DNA of 64,000 nt from an uncultured Anaeromusa sp. (GTDB lineage: Bacteria; Bacillota; Negativicutes; Anaeromusales; Anaeromusaceae): positions 3,222,001-3,286,000 of the forward strand of contig NZ_OY781460.1 of NCBI RefSeq assembly GCF_963676855.1, read 5' to 3'. Within the stretch, counting starts at the first letter, position 1; each line of letters begins with the position of its first letter. Below, one piece after another: positions 55,040-62,956 of this stretch. The notes beneath the pieces were generated by a model. That model did not search any database. It was not told the DNA's origin and saw nothing but the letters and a program-made list of their open reading frames with translations. A program made the translations under genes and the position numbers.

Positions 55040-56122
55040 ATGAATCGGAAAGTTCTTGTCACCCTAGCTGTCCTGGTCGTCTTCCTCTGCAGCATGCAAG
55101 TAGCCTTTGCCGCAGAACCGAGTAACAATCATCTGCCCAATATCAAAATCCTTGCCACAGGCGGCACTATTGCCGGCTCTGGAGCCACCAGCACTACCAC
55201 GGTTGGCTACACAGCTGCCGTAGTTCCCGTGGACGCGCTCATTAACAATGTCCCGGAACTTAAGAAAGTAGCCAATGTCAGCGGCGAACAGATTGCACAA
55301 ATCGCCAGCGAAAACATGACCAACAAAGTTTGGCTGAAACTGGCTAAACGCATCAATGAACTTCTGGCGTCCGATGATGTGGACGGAATTGTCGTCACCC
55401 ACGGCACTGACACCATCGAAGAAACGGCCTATTTCCTAAATCTAGTTGTTAAAAGCGAAAAACCGGTTGTCATCGTTGGCGCCATGCGCCCGCCAACAGC
55501 CATGAGCGCTGACGGCCCGATGAACCTGTACAATGCCGTCGTCATCGCCGGCACCAAAGAAGCCCAGAACAAAGGCGTTCTAGTCTGCTTGAACGACGCA
55601 ATCAATGGCGCCCGGGAAGTAACCAAAACCAACACTTCTCTGTTGGACACCTTCCGCGCCCCGGAGCTTGGCTACCTCGGCTACATGCAAGGCGGCAAAG
55701 CCTACTTCTATCGTGAATCCACCCGGAAACATACAACCAAAAGCGAATTCGATATTACTGGCCTCACCGATCTGCCTCGCGTAGATATCGTCTATGGCTA
55801 TGCTAACAATTCCCGCGATGGCCTTGACGCCTTTGTCGCTCATGGCGCTAAAGGAATTGTCCATGCCGGCGTAGGCGACGGCAGCCTCTTCACCGAAGTA
55901 AAGCAAGGTCTGATTGACGCACGCAAACAAGGCGTCGTCATCGTCCGCAGCTCTCGCGTAGGCAATGGCATTTTGGCCCGCAATGGCGAAGCTAACGATG
56001 ATGAGCTTGACTTTGTTGCTTCGGATACCCTCAATCCTCAAAAATCTCGCATTTTGTTAATGCTGGCTTTGACGAAAACCCACGACACCAAAGAAATTCA
56101 ACGCATGTTCTGGGAATACTAA
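55040..56122 (+). CDS. ansB: Type II (exported) L-asparaginase
   Basis: AnsB hydrolyses asparagine to aspartate and ammonia outside the cytoplasm. The 360-residue protein has a Sec signal (VLVTLAVLVVFLCSMQVAFA, cleavage about residue 25) and both catalytic motifs: ILATGGTIAGSG (Thr nucleophile) and VVTHGTDTIEETAYFL (Thr-Asp), with MRPPTAMSADGPMNLYNAV for substrate contacts. An exported form in a bacterium with an outer membrane would be periplasmic. Together with aspA it forms an asparagine-to-fumarate route. AGGGAG precedes the ATG. Confidence 0.95.
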   Translation: MNRKVLVTLAVLVVFLCSMQVAFAAEPSNNHLPNIKILATGGTIAGSGATSTTTVGYTAAVVPVDALINNVPELKKVANVSGEQIAQIASENMTNKVWLKLAKRINELLASDDVDGIVVTHGTDTIEETAYFLNLVVKSEKPVVIVGAMRPPTAMSADGPMNLYNAVVIAGTKEAQNKGVLVCLNDAINGAREVTKTNTSLLDTFRAPELGYLGYMQGGKAYFYRESTRKHTTKSEFDITGLTDLPRVDIVYGYANNSRDGLDAFVAHGAKGIVHAGVGDGSLFTEVKQGLIDARKQGVVIVRSSRVGNGILARNGEANDDELDFVASDTLNPQKSRILLMLALTKTHDTKEIQRMFWEY

Positions 56123-56135
56123 TTCCCAATCCCCA

Positions 56136-56168
56136 AAATCCTGTCCGGCTAAGCCGGGCAGGATTTTT
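56136..56168 (+). terminator. Terminator of ansB
   Basis: AAATCCTGTCCGGC-TAA-GCCGGGCAGGATTT then TTTG. The one non-Watson-Crick pair is U.G on the plus strand, consistent with plus-strand function. It starts 13 bases after the stop. Confidence 0.9.
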
Positions 56169-56266
56169 GTATTTTTTCTTTTTCTTTTTTTCTCAAGCAG
56201 GTTTTCCTCGCCTAACGTCTAACCCTTTACTTAATATATGTATTATCCCCCAAGGAGGTCTCGAAT

Positions 56267-57550
56267 ATGATTATGCACAGCACATCCATTCTCATCAGCT
56301 TTCTCGACAGCCGAGACCCCGGACCGGAAAGCCCACTGCAGGCTTTATGCCGTCAAATCGCTCCGCAAGTGGTATACCTACTGCCTTGCGCCCCTACAGA
56401 GGCACCCGGCTCCGCTTTATCCCAAGAGGCGGCAGAGGCCATGCGAGAATGGCTGCATAGCACCTACAGCCCTTCCTTGCCTGTGTATATTCGCCCCGTA
56501 AACACAGCCGATCCAACTAATTTTACGGCTATGCTTACAGCCAGCAAGCAAACCTTATTGACCATCATCCGGCATTGGCATCAACATCCGACGCAGTTCC
56601 ATCTTAATACCGCTTCTGGAAGCGAAGCTATGACAGGTGTTCTACTGTTGCTATGCGAAGCTGGCCTTATTCCCAACGCCACCCTTTGGCAAGCACAGCC
56701 AGTTATAAACCACGCCTCCCACCTGAAGCTCTCCCGCCTGCAGCCCACCTTACTGAGCGAAGAAATTAGCATGGAGCAACTCCGCCCCTTAGCCGAAGAA
56801 ATGCGGTTTACTGAATTAGCTCGTGAATGCCAACATATTAAATCAGTAACCCTTTGCGCAGACTGCAGCCGCACTGCCGGTTTGATGACGGAAATTTTCC
56901 AAGCCTATCACTACTGGGATGCCATGCAATACGCAGAAGCTTCCCGCCTGCTGCGCAGTCTTTGCTATAAGTTATCTGATATTCCGAAAGCGGAACTTCC
57001 TGCAGAAATACTATCCAAGCAGTTTCTCTTTCTTGTTCGGCTGCTTACTAACGAAGAAATGTATAATCTTGATTATTTAACGGAGCTGGCCTTTAGCTGT
57101 GAACGTTGTTTTCTGCGCGGCGATTATCAAGGAACGTTCCTTCGCTTCCGCCGTTTTTATCAAGGTCTTTGCGCCTACTTACTCCAGCAGGCCCACCAAG
57201 ATATCCCTGCTTCGCTTCCCGACTTGGAGCAAGCCGTGCTCTCTTTGCTCGAAATGCCAGGGCGCGACTTCTCACTTTTTTGGAATGTCCACTTGGAATC
57301 CCGCCTTTTAGGGGATCGGGTTCCTGCGAGCCACATTGTAGCCGCTCTTCACGAATTGTATCAGCGTTCTTTTTTAGGCCAAGGCATGCAGCCCCTTTTA
57401 GAAACAGAAAGCGCCGATGCATTATTGATAGTCCAAGAACTAGCCCGCTATTTTTTACCAGCTTCCGACTATCCCTTGCAACGCGACACGCTTGACAAGC
57501 TGCTCCCCTTCTTGCAGCAACCAGGCGTTACCGCCGCCTTGACCTTTTGA
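56267..57550 (+). CDS. CARF-like/HEPN-like protein outside any CRISPR locus
   Basis: The 427-residue soluble protein resembles Cas02710/Csm6-type CARF proteins in layout. Residues 1-190 look like a Rossmann/CARF domain: an early strand ILISFLDSRD, then FHLNTASGSEAMTGVLLLLCEAGL (112-134), matching the N-[LI]-T-G-G-T..M ligand loop. The helical C-terminal half has YWDAMQYAEASRLL and ELAFSCERCFLRGDYQGTFLRFRRFYQGLCAYLL (273-305), like the 'ANA.RR...G.YDDAV.RLYR..E' signature of that family. A candidate HEPN R-X4-H is R351-VPAS-H356. No CRISPR array or cas gene lies in the window. Ligand and RNase activity are unproven. AAGGAGG precedes the ATG; it is a single-gene unit. Confidence 0.5.
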   Translation: MIMHSTSILISFLDSRDPGPESPLQALCRQIAPQVVYLLPCAPTEAPGSALSQEAAEAMREWLHSTYSPSLPVYIRPVNTADPTNFTAMLTASKQTLLTIIRHWHQHPTQFHLNTASGSEAMTGVLLLLCEAGLIPNATLWQAQPVINHASHLKLSRLQPTLLSEEISMEQLRPLAEEMRFTELARECQHIKSVTLCADCSRTAGLMTEIFQAYHYWDAMQYAEASRLLRSLCYKLSDIPKAELPAEILSKQFLFLVRLLTNEEMYNLDYLTELAFSCERCFLRGDYQGTFLRFRRFYQGLCAYLLQQAHQDIPASLPDLEQAVLSLLEMPGRDFSLFWNVHLESRLLGDRVPASHIVAALHELYQRSFLGQGMQPLLETESADALLIVQELARYFLPASDYPLQRDTLDKLLPFLQQPGVTAALTF

Positions 57551-57607
57551 GAGAACGGAATACGGAATGGAGTAAAGGGAAGATACGACTGAGAGTTACA
57601 CGGTAAT

Positions 57608-57657
57608 AAAAAACCGGTTCCAGGCTGACACGATGGTGAGCCTGAAACCGGTTTTTT
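57608..57657 (-). terminator. Terminator shared by convergent genes
   Basis: AAAAAACCGGTT.CAGGCT / AGCCTG.AACCGGTTTTTT (57608-57626 with 57639-57657). The single mismatch is C.A on the plus strand but G.U on the minus strand, so it primarily serves the 57656-58081 gene, whose stop codon it overlaps, and probably also the CARF-like gene. Confidence 0.88.
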
Positions 57658-58081
57658 ATGCTAAAGGAATTTCTTTTTGGGGATGTTCTCGCAGCTCATC
57701 CACTAAAAGCCGCGCTTGAAAAATCTGCCGCTGCAAAACAACACCGTATAGTGGCGTAACTGTGGGGCATCCGTCCGCCAGCCACTGTTCCGCTACGTAG
57801 CCAACTGCATACGTCACCCCAATACTGATAGGAACGCGCAAAGGCGGAAAGGGAATGCGCTCGTTTAAGTCTGCTTGCAATACGCCACCCGGCAGCTGCT
57901 GCAAAAATTGCTGTGCTTGTTCCGTCGTCAGCTCCCTGTCATAAATACTAGCTAAACTGCAAACCAACGCTACTTCATTCCCCAGGAGATTCTCGCTGTC
58001 GGAACCCGCCAGCCAGCCCGCATGCGCAGCCGCCCAGCGGCGCAATTCCTCCGCTTTGCCGGCCATAGCCTGCTTTCCCAT
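57656..58081 (-). CDS. Hypothetical protein
   Basis: I recognise no family in this 141-residue soluble protein. It begins with a helical segment (AEELRRWAAAHAGWLAG) and has a Gly/Val-rich central strand region (PISIGVTYAVGYVAEQWLADG) and a helical C terminus (FQARLLVDELREH). AAAGGAGG stands before the ATG at 58081. It has its own terminator and is convergent with the CARF-like gene; no functional link is evident. Confidence 0.65.
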   Translation of the reverse strand: MGKQAMAGKAEELRRWAAAHAGWLAGSDSENLLGNEVALVCSLASIYDRELTTEQAQQFLQQLPGGVLQADLNERIPFPPLRVPISIGVTYAVGYVAEQWLADGCPTVTPLYGVVLQRQIFQARLLVDELREHPQKEIPLA

Positions 58082-58225
58082 ACCCTCTCCTCCTTTACCA
58101 CGCCTACCTCTTACTGACGATTTTCGCTGCCAGCTACCAAAATCCTGCCTCCATCATCCTTGGTTATTTAAATATAGGTTAAAGCTAGTAGCCTCCCCTT
58201 CCAATAACTAGTAGCTGCCTCTCAT

Positions 58226-59254
58226 TTACTCCTCTTTTCCCAAAGAATACACAGCCGAAAAGTAAATATACAAAATCGCCAAGGTCGGCACAATAATCAG
58301 CATGCCAAAAACACCGCTAATATGCCCGGCAAACAAAACGCCAATCATAATAAACGCCGGATGCAGCTTTGTCGCCTTACCGACCAGTGTCGGATAGATC
58401 AGATTATGATTCAGCTTAAACATAATAACATAAAACACCAGCAGCTTCGTCGCCATCAATGGGTCTTGTATTAAAACCGTCGTAATCGCCAGCAAAGAAG
58501 CGACGATCGGCCCTACCACCGGAATCCACTCACCCACTGCCGATAAGAAAGCGAACAGCACAATATGATTAACCCCTAGCAGCCCCCCTACTGCCAATAC
58601 CGACAGGCCTGAAATAAGAGACACCGCCATTTGGCCTTGAATATACTTTCCTAACATAAACGTCGCTTGATCGCAAAAGTTTTGAATGGCCTCGCCAGCC
58701 TTGGGAAACAATTTTTTCACTCCGTTACGTCCTTTGCTGGCATCCTTCAGAAAATAGAAAGTAATAATCGGAATCCCGATCATTTCCGCCAAATTGGAGC
58801 TGGTCTGTAAAATCGGTCCAATCGAAGCTTTCGCAAAGGAAAGAGACCATTCTGTAGCCGCTTGCAATACCTGATTGGCCTGTTCTTGAATAAATTCAGT
58901 TGACCCTAGCCAAGGATGCTGCGCTGCCAGCATAGTAGCAAAAGAAGTCATATTTTCGGCTATGTTCGGCATGTCTTTTACAAAATTAGTCAACGCCGGC
59001 AAAATACTGCCCGTAATAAACGCCAAAATCAAAACGAACAAAAGAAAAAATCCCCCCAACGCCAGGGCAATCGCCAAGGATTCTGGCAGCTTTTTGCGCA
59101 AAAGCTGTACCAGCGGCTTTAATAAAACCGACAGCAGCGTAGCAACAAACAAAACAATAAAAAGAGGCCTGGCCAATAACGATACCGTTAAAATTAAAAA
59201 AAGCAGCAATACCCCAAATACAAGAAACTCCTTGGTTCTATTTAAAGAAAACAT
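58226..59254 (-). CDS. AI-2E family (PerM/YdiK-like) permease
   Basis: The 342-residue membrane protein has about eight hydrophobic segments and family patterns: LARPLFIVLFVATLLSVLLKPLVQLLRKKLPESLAIAL near the N terminus, a central soluble amphipathic stretch and GEWIPVVGPIVASLLAI followed by NHNLIYPTLVGKATKLHPAFIMIGVLFAGHISG. Members export small molecules or act as Na+/H+ antiporters; AI-2 export is established only for one relative. The ATG at 59254 has GGAGAG upstream; an extension to 59278 is open but less likely. Confidence 0.88.
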   Translation of the reverse strand: MFSLNRTKEFLVFGVLLLFLILTVSLLARPLFIVLFVATLLSVLLKPLVQLLRKKLPESLAIALALGGFFLLFVLILAFITGSILPALTNFVKDMPNIAENMTSFATMLAAQHPWLGSTEFIQEQANQVLQAATEWSLSFAKASIGPILQTSSNLAEMIGIPIITFYFLKDASKGRNGVKKLFPKAGEAIQNFCDQATFMLGKYIQGQMAVSLISGLSVLAVGGLLGVNHIVLFAFLSAVGEWIPVVGPIVASLLAITTVLIQDPLMATKLLVFYVIMFKLNHNLIYPTLVGKATKLHPAFIMIGVLFAGHISGVFGMLIIVPTLAILYIYFSAVYSLGKEE

Positions 59255-59386
59255 TTTTACTCTCTCCTTCTGCCACATTCCAAGATCTACATACTTATTT
59301 GTTCTAAAGCAGCATTTTTCCTGTTTTAGTTAGATATTTTTTTGCCAGGGCAGGCAGAATCTTCATTAAATCTCACACCCCCTGCA

Positions 59387-59420
59387 CAAAAAGAGCCTTG
59401 AGCCAACGCCCAAGACCCCT
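59387..59420 (-). terminator. Terminator of the QueG-like gene (repeat copy A)
   Basis: Minus strand CTTGGGC-GTT-GGCTCAAG stem followed by GCTCTTTTTG. Thirty of 32 bases equal the terminator at 61301-61335. Confidence 0.75.
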
Positions 59421-59497
59421 ATTTGCCAGCACAAATGCCAGGTTCTCCTCTATGCGATTTCCAGAATACCTATTGCCGTAAAACGGCGTCTATTTTT

Positions 59498-60187
59498 TTA
59501 GGTTTTCTTTTTAGCGCCATGCGGACAAACTGCCACGCAGACGCCGCAAACCAGTCCGTCAAATTGCGGATAGTTTTTAATTTTCCAAGCGTCGCATTTT
59601 TTTACATCGACCAAGCTTTCTCGCAAAGCTCCTATAGACCAGGCATTACCCACAATGGCCTGCGCCGGGCAAGCTTCTACGCACCGCCGGCAGTTGCCGC
59701 AGAAGTTGCTTTTAGAAAAATCCTGAATTGGCAAGGGCAAGTCGGTAATTACCGTAGAAATCCGAATCCTAGGGCCGAACCTTCTGGTAATCAAAAGCGA
59801 GCTTCTCCCTAGCCAGCCCAGGCCGCTTTTGACGGCAGCCGTTTTATGTGGAAAATCACCAGCGACATTCACAAAATCCGTTCTTTCGGAAGAGGCAAAC
59901 GCATGAGCGCGATATCCCTTTTGCTCGATTGCCTGCTGGATTTGCCGGGTCAACGCATCAAGACGCTCGTTAACGCTAAGATATGCATCATAATATACCT
60001 GATTAGGTCCGTCTACAACTGGATCCATAATCGCATCCGGAAGGGGTATGCCGATGGAAACTGCGTAGGGCAGTTCTTTTAATTCCGACGGCAAGTCCAC
60101 TCCAACATCAGCAAACCCGTATAGCAAATCAGATATTCCTGCCAGCATCGCTATAACGCTTCGTTGTTTTTCCAGCTCTCCTTGCAT
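59498..60187 (-). CDS. QueG-like double-cluster ferredoxin protein
   Basis: The 229-residue protein matches the C-terminal part of epoxyqueuosine reductase-like proteins: FPHKTAAVKSGLGWLGRSSLLITRRFGPRIRISTVITDLPL, then two [4Fe-4S] motifs, CGNCRRCVEACP and CDAWKI...CGVCVAVCP. It is shorter than QueG (about 350-380 residues) and lacks the N-terminal cobalamin-binding portion, so it probably does not reduce epoxyqueuosine; electron transfer to an unknown partner is more likely. AAGGGAGG precedes the ATG. A LysR regulator lies directly upstream on the same strand. Confidence 0.82.
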   Translation of the reverse strand: MQGELEKQRSVIAMLAGISDLLYGFADVGVDLPSELKELPYAVSIGIPLPDAIMDPVVDGPNQVYYDAYLSVNERLDALTRQIQQAIEQKGYRAHAFASSERTDFVNVAGDFPHKTAAVKSGLGWLGRSSLLITRRFGPRIRISTVITDLPLPIQDFSKSNFCGNCRRCVEACPAQAIVGNAWSIGALRESLVDVKKCDAWKIKNYPQFDGLVCGVCVAVCPHGAKKKT

Positions 60188-60292
60188 GAAACCAGCCTCC
60201 CTTGTTGCTTTATTTCTAAATTATAACCGGAAGGCCTTCCGCTTTTGAAATTCAAATTCCCCATAAGATCATAGAAATCTTTTATATCGAGA

Positions 60293-61138
60293 CTACGGTT
60301 CCTGAAGCAATTGAATCAGGGACATTAAGGAAGAAGAAAGACGCTTATCCTGCCGAGTAATCGCCCAAAGAGTAATTTGAGCCTCTGCCACCTGCTTCAA
60401 AACAACTATTTCTCTTTCGTTTTTGATAATAACGCGCGGCAGCAAAGCGATTCCTAAACCTTCGGCCATGGCGCTTGTTACGGCGTCAAAATCGCTGTAT
60501 TCAAACGCATAGGTCAAGCCATGCTTTTGCAGCAAGCCATCACAGAGCTTGCGAAACGTACAGCCCGGTCGAAAATTGATAATAGGGTGATCCGTAAGCT
60601 TGGAATGCTCTCCTTGGGATAGAATACTTTTATGACCGCACCAAACAAGCTCATCCGAACGAAGGGTTACAGTATCAAGATTCTTTTCCTCAATATAGTC
60701 ATGCACAAGGCCGATGTCATATTGATTGCTCTTTAAACCTTGCAACACCGCTTTTGAATTGGCGCAAATCTCAACGCATACGGTTCCCGCTGCCTTGGCT
60801 GCTTGCAATTTCAATAAAGCGGGCGATAGAATGTGGTTAATATAATTAGTGGATAAGGCAATTCTAGTAGGTGCCCCTGCGGCGATACTGCCAAGATGAT
60901 GGAAAGTTTCACTATAAAGCGCCAGCATCTTTTCCGCCGGTTCTACTAAATAACTGCCTGCTTCGGTTATATAGAGCCTCTTCCCAATCCGTTCAAACAA
61001 GGGAACGCCAAAATGTTCTTCCAGCGCCCGAATTTGCGCCGATACGGCGGGCTGCGTAAAATTCAGCAGCTCCGCAGCTTGCGTAATGTTCCCCAACCGA
61101 GCGACCACACGAAAAGTTTTTAATAATTGAATATCCAT
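60293..61138 (-). CDS. LysR-family transcriptional regulator
   Basis: A 281-residue LysR protein: an N-terminal winged helix-turn-helix (LLKTFRVVARLGNITQAAELLNFTQPAVSAQIRALEEHFGVPLFERIGKRLYITEAG) and a periplasmic-binding-like effector domain. I start at the ATG at 61138 with GAGG close upstream; the GTG two codons earlier has none. It precedes the QueG-like gene on the same strand (105-base gap), so this gene may be its target, although LysR regulators often act on divergent genes and none is present here because the tRNA/IS junction follows. Confidence 0.92.
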   Translation of the reverse strand: MDIQLLKTFRVVARLGNITQAAELLNFTQPAVSAQIRALEEHFGVPLFERIGKRLYITEAGSYLVEPAEKMLALYSETFHHLGSIAAGAPTRIALSTNYINHILSPALLKLQAAKAAGTVCVEICANSKAVLQGLKSNQYDIGLVHDYIEEKNLDTVTLRSDELVWCGHKSILSQGEHSKLTDHPIINFRPGCTFRKLCDGLLQKHGLTYAFEYSDFDAVTSAMAEGLGIALLPRVIIKNEREIVVLKQVAEAQITLWAITRQDKRLSSSLMSLIQLLQEP

Positions 61139-61300
61139 ATACACCTCAAGGACGTTGGATTAAATACTCACAAGAACTTGCTTTATGTCCTACTCTCTAC
61201 ACAATAACACGAACATACTCTGGAAGCAAAAAGCTCTCTTGTCCAAGAAAGCTCCTCAAATGTCTCTTGGTCAAATGCAAAACACATATTTTCGGATATA

Positions 61301-61335
61301 CAAAAAAGAGCCTTGAGCCAAAGCCCAAGACCCTT
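61301..61335 (-). terminator. Terminator of the interrupted tRNA gene (repeat copy B)
   Basis: Minus strand CTTGGGC-TTT-GGCTCAAG stem (one G.U pair) followed by GCTCTTTTTTG, starting eight bases after the CCA end of the tRNA fragment. Nearly identical to 59387-59420. Confidence 0.75.
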
Positions 61336-61343
61336 ATAATTAC

Positions 61344-61384
61344 TGGTGCTCCCGAGACGATTCGAACGTCCGACCAACGGTTTA
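61344..61384 (-). pseudogene. 3' fragment of a tRNA gene (probably tRNA-Arg), candidate attachment-site scar
   Basis: Read on the minus strand: TAA-ACCGT (anticodon loop end and 3' anticodon stem), variable loop, a paired T-arm GGACG-TTCGAAT-CGTCT, acceptor 3' strand CGGGAGC, discriminator A and encoded CCA. The 5' half is missing: the IS element abuts at the anticodon. U36 means a codon starting with A; the GTTGGTCGG..TTCGAAT layout resembles tRNA-Arg (CCU or UCU). The own terminator follows. tRNA 3' ends cut at the anticodon loop are typical tyrosine-integrase att sites. Confidence 0.75.
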
Positions 61385-62740
61385 GGAATGTTTCACAAAG
61401 CACATCACTTGATTTGATAGCGTACAATTGAGTTCGCAAAAGAGAAAAAGGAAAAGCCATCGAAAACTCCGAAAAGGTAAGTGCTAGCAAACCCAAAGGA
61501 GTGTGAAATCGATGGCTTACCAAAATTCTACCGTACCTTTCGAAAAAATGCTAATGAAATTTGTGTTGGACGAAGAACCCATGTTATCGATGCTCAAATG
61601 GCTCTGTGAACGGCTTATGGAAGCCGAAGTAGAAGGAAAGCTTGGCGCTGAAAAATCTGAGCGTAGTGAAGACCGCCAAGGATACCGCTCCGGTTATCGG
61701 GTTCGCCGCTTCGACACACGAATGGGGACGATGTATTTAATGGTGCCCAAGATTAGAAATGGCGGCTATATCCCCTTCTTTGTAGAAGCCAAGAAGCGTT
61801 CGGAAGCCGCTTTAATGAGCGTAATCCAAGAAGCATACGTCAATGGCATTTCAACGCGAAAGATGGATAGGCTGACCAAAACCTTGGGGATTGAGTCTAT
61901 CTCGCGGGGGCAGGTGTCAGTCCTTACTAAAGAACTAAACGAGCAGGTGGAGGCATTTCGGCAGCGCAAGCTGGAAGCCACGTATCCAGTTCTTTGGGTC
62001 GATGCTCTTTACGAGCGGATCCGCGATAATCGCGCAGTTAAAAACATGGCTGTCTTGGTAGTAACAGGCATCAATACAGAAGGCAAGCGTGACATTTTGG
62101 CTGTCGAACCGATGTATGAAGAGTCAGCTGCTACTTATACCAAGCTATTTGATAACCTTAAAGAACGTGGTATAGAGAAAGTTTGGCTGGTTGTCTCCGA
62201 CGCTCATAAAGGCTTAGTCAAAGCGGCTCGCGAGTCCTTTGTCGGCTGCTCCTGGCAACGCTGCAAGGTTCATTTTATGCGTAATATTTTAGGGTGTGTT
62301 TCCAGTAGAGATAAGAAATTCTTTGCAGAAAAGCTGAAACAGATTTGGCTCCAACCAGACTATGACAGCGCTAAAAAATATGCCGATGGGCTCATGAACG
62401 AGTATGAAGGAAAATATCCGCAAGCCATTGCCACTTTGGAAGAAGGGTTGGAAGACTCCCTTCAATTCTTCAATTTCCGGCAAATTGACGCTCGCAAAAT
62501 TGCATCCACCAATCTTCTGGAACGGCTAAACAGGGAAATACGCCGTCGCACTAAAGTTGTAGGCATTTTCCCAAGTATGGATTCCTACATTCGCCTAGTG
62601 ACCAGCTATCTTATCGAATATAGTGAGGACTGGTCTAGCGGGCGTTCTTATATAAATCCTATGCTTATCAACGAAATTCAACAACAGTTGAGCAAGAGCG
62701 CTTAGCTATTTCGGAGTGCGATGGTTTTTGCGAACATTCC
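61385..62740 (+). mobile_element. IS256-family insertion sequence, complete
   Basis: About 1356 bp. The ends are imperfect inverted repeats starting GGAATGTT: left GGAATGTTTCACAAAG (61385-61400) and right, as reverse complement, GGAATGTTCGCAAAAACC (62740-62723). The single transposase gene fills the element. The flanking octamers (ACGGTTTA left, TTGACACT right) differ, so no target duplication remains, pointing to later rearrangement at one side. Confidence 0.85.
61512..62705 (+). CDS. IS256-family (mutator-type) transposase
   Basis: The 397-residue protein cuts and joins DNA with a DDE/RNase H-like core. Family features are the N-terminal KLGAEKSERSEDRQGYRSGYRVR, GTMYLMVPKIRNG, an early catalytic Asp in LWVDALYERIR, VVSDAHKGLVKAARESF (second Asp) and CKVHFMRNIL, then NLLERLNREIRRRTKVVGIFP with the Glu. 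It appears intact, so the element may be active. The ATG at 61512 has GGAG upstream; an in-frame GTG at 61503 is an alternative. Confidence 0.93.
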   Translation: MAYQNSTVPFEKMLMKFVLDEEPMLSMLKWLCERLMEAEVEGKLGAEKSERSEDRQGYRSGYRVRRFDTRMGTMYLMVPKIRNGGYIPFFVEAKKRSEAALMSVIQEAYVNGISTRKMDRLTKTLGIESISRGQVSVLTKELNEQVEAFRQRKLEATYPVLWVDALYERIRDNRAVKNMAVLVVTGINTEGKRDILAVEPMYEESAATYTKLFDNLKERGIEKVWLVVSDAHKGLVKAARESFVGCSWQRCKVHFMRNILGCVSSRDKKFFAEKLKQIWLQPDYDSAKKYADGLMNEYEGKYPQAIATLEEGLEDSLQFFNFRQIDARKIASTNLLERLNREIRRRTKVVGIFPSMDSYIRLVTSYLIEYSEDWSSGRSYINPMLINEIQQQLSKSA

Positions 62741-62956
62741 TTGACACTATCCTTGATTTTATCCAATCTACAAACGCAGTAATATCAAGCCTTCGAGAGA
62801 CTTCTATTTATGCATGAGTCTATGAAATCCGCTTTGTTTTATATGCTATTGCCCCACAAATTGCCCCACATTCTCTTTCAGCTATCGATTACAGAGGCTA
62901 TCCTTTATATTTTCTAATATCGTCTAATTATTTTATAGTATTCTGGGAGTGCACTT
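62741..62956. other. Intergenic stretch with possible integrase 3' remnant
   Basis: AT-rich sequence right of the IS. On the minus strand 62881-62846 encodes LKENVGQFVGQ followed by TAG, with a directly repeated ATTGCCCCACA. Many Firmicute tyrosine integrases end in a similar VGQ..VGQ tail, but a stop lies immediately upstream, so only a tail, if anything, remains. No terminator was recognised for the reverse transcriptase gene. Confidence 0.3.

Noticed and set aside
59498..60187. Genuine epoxyqueuosine reductase QueG
   Set aside because: Only about 229 residues, without the N-terminal cobalamin-binding part.
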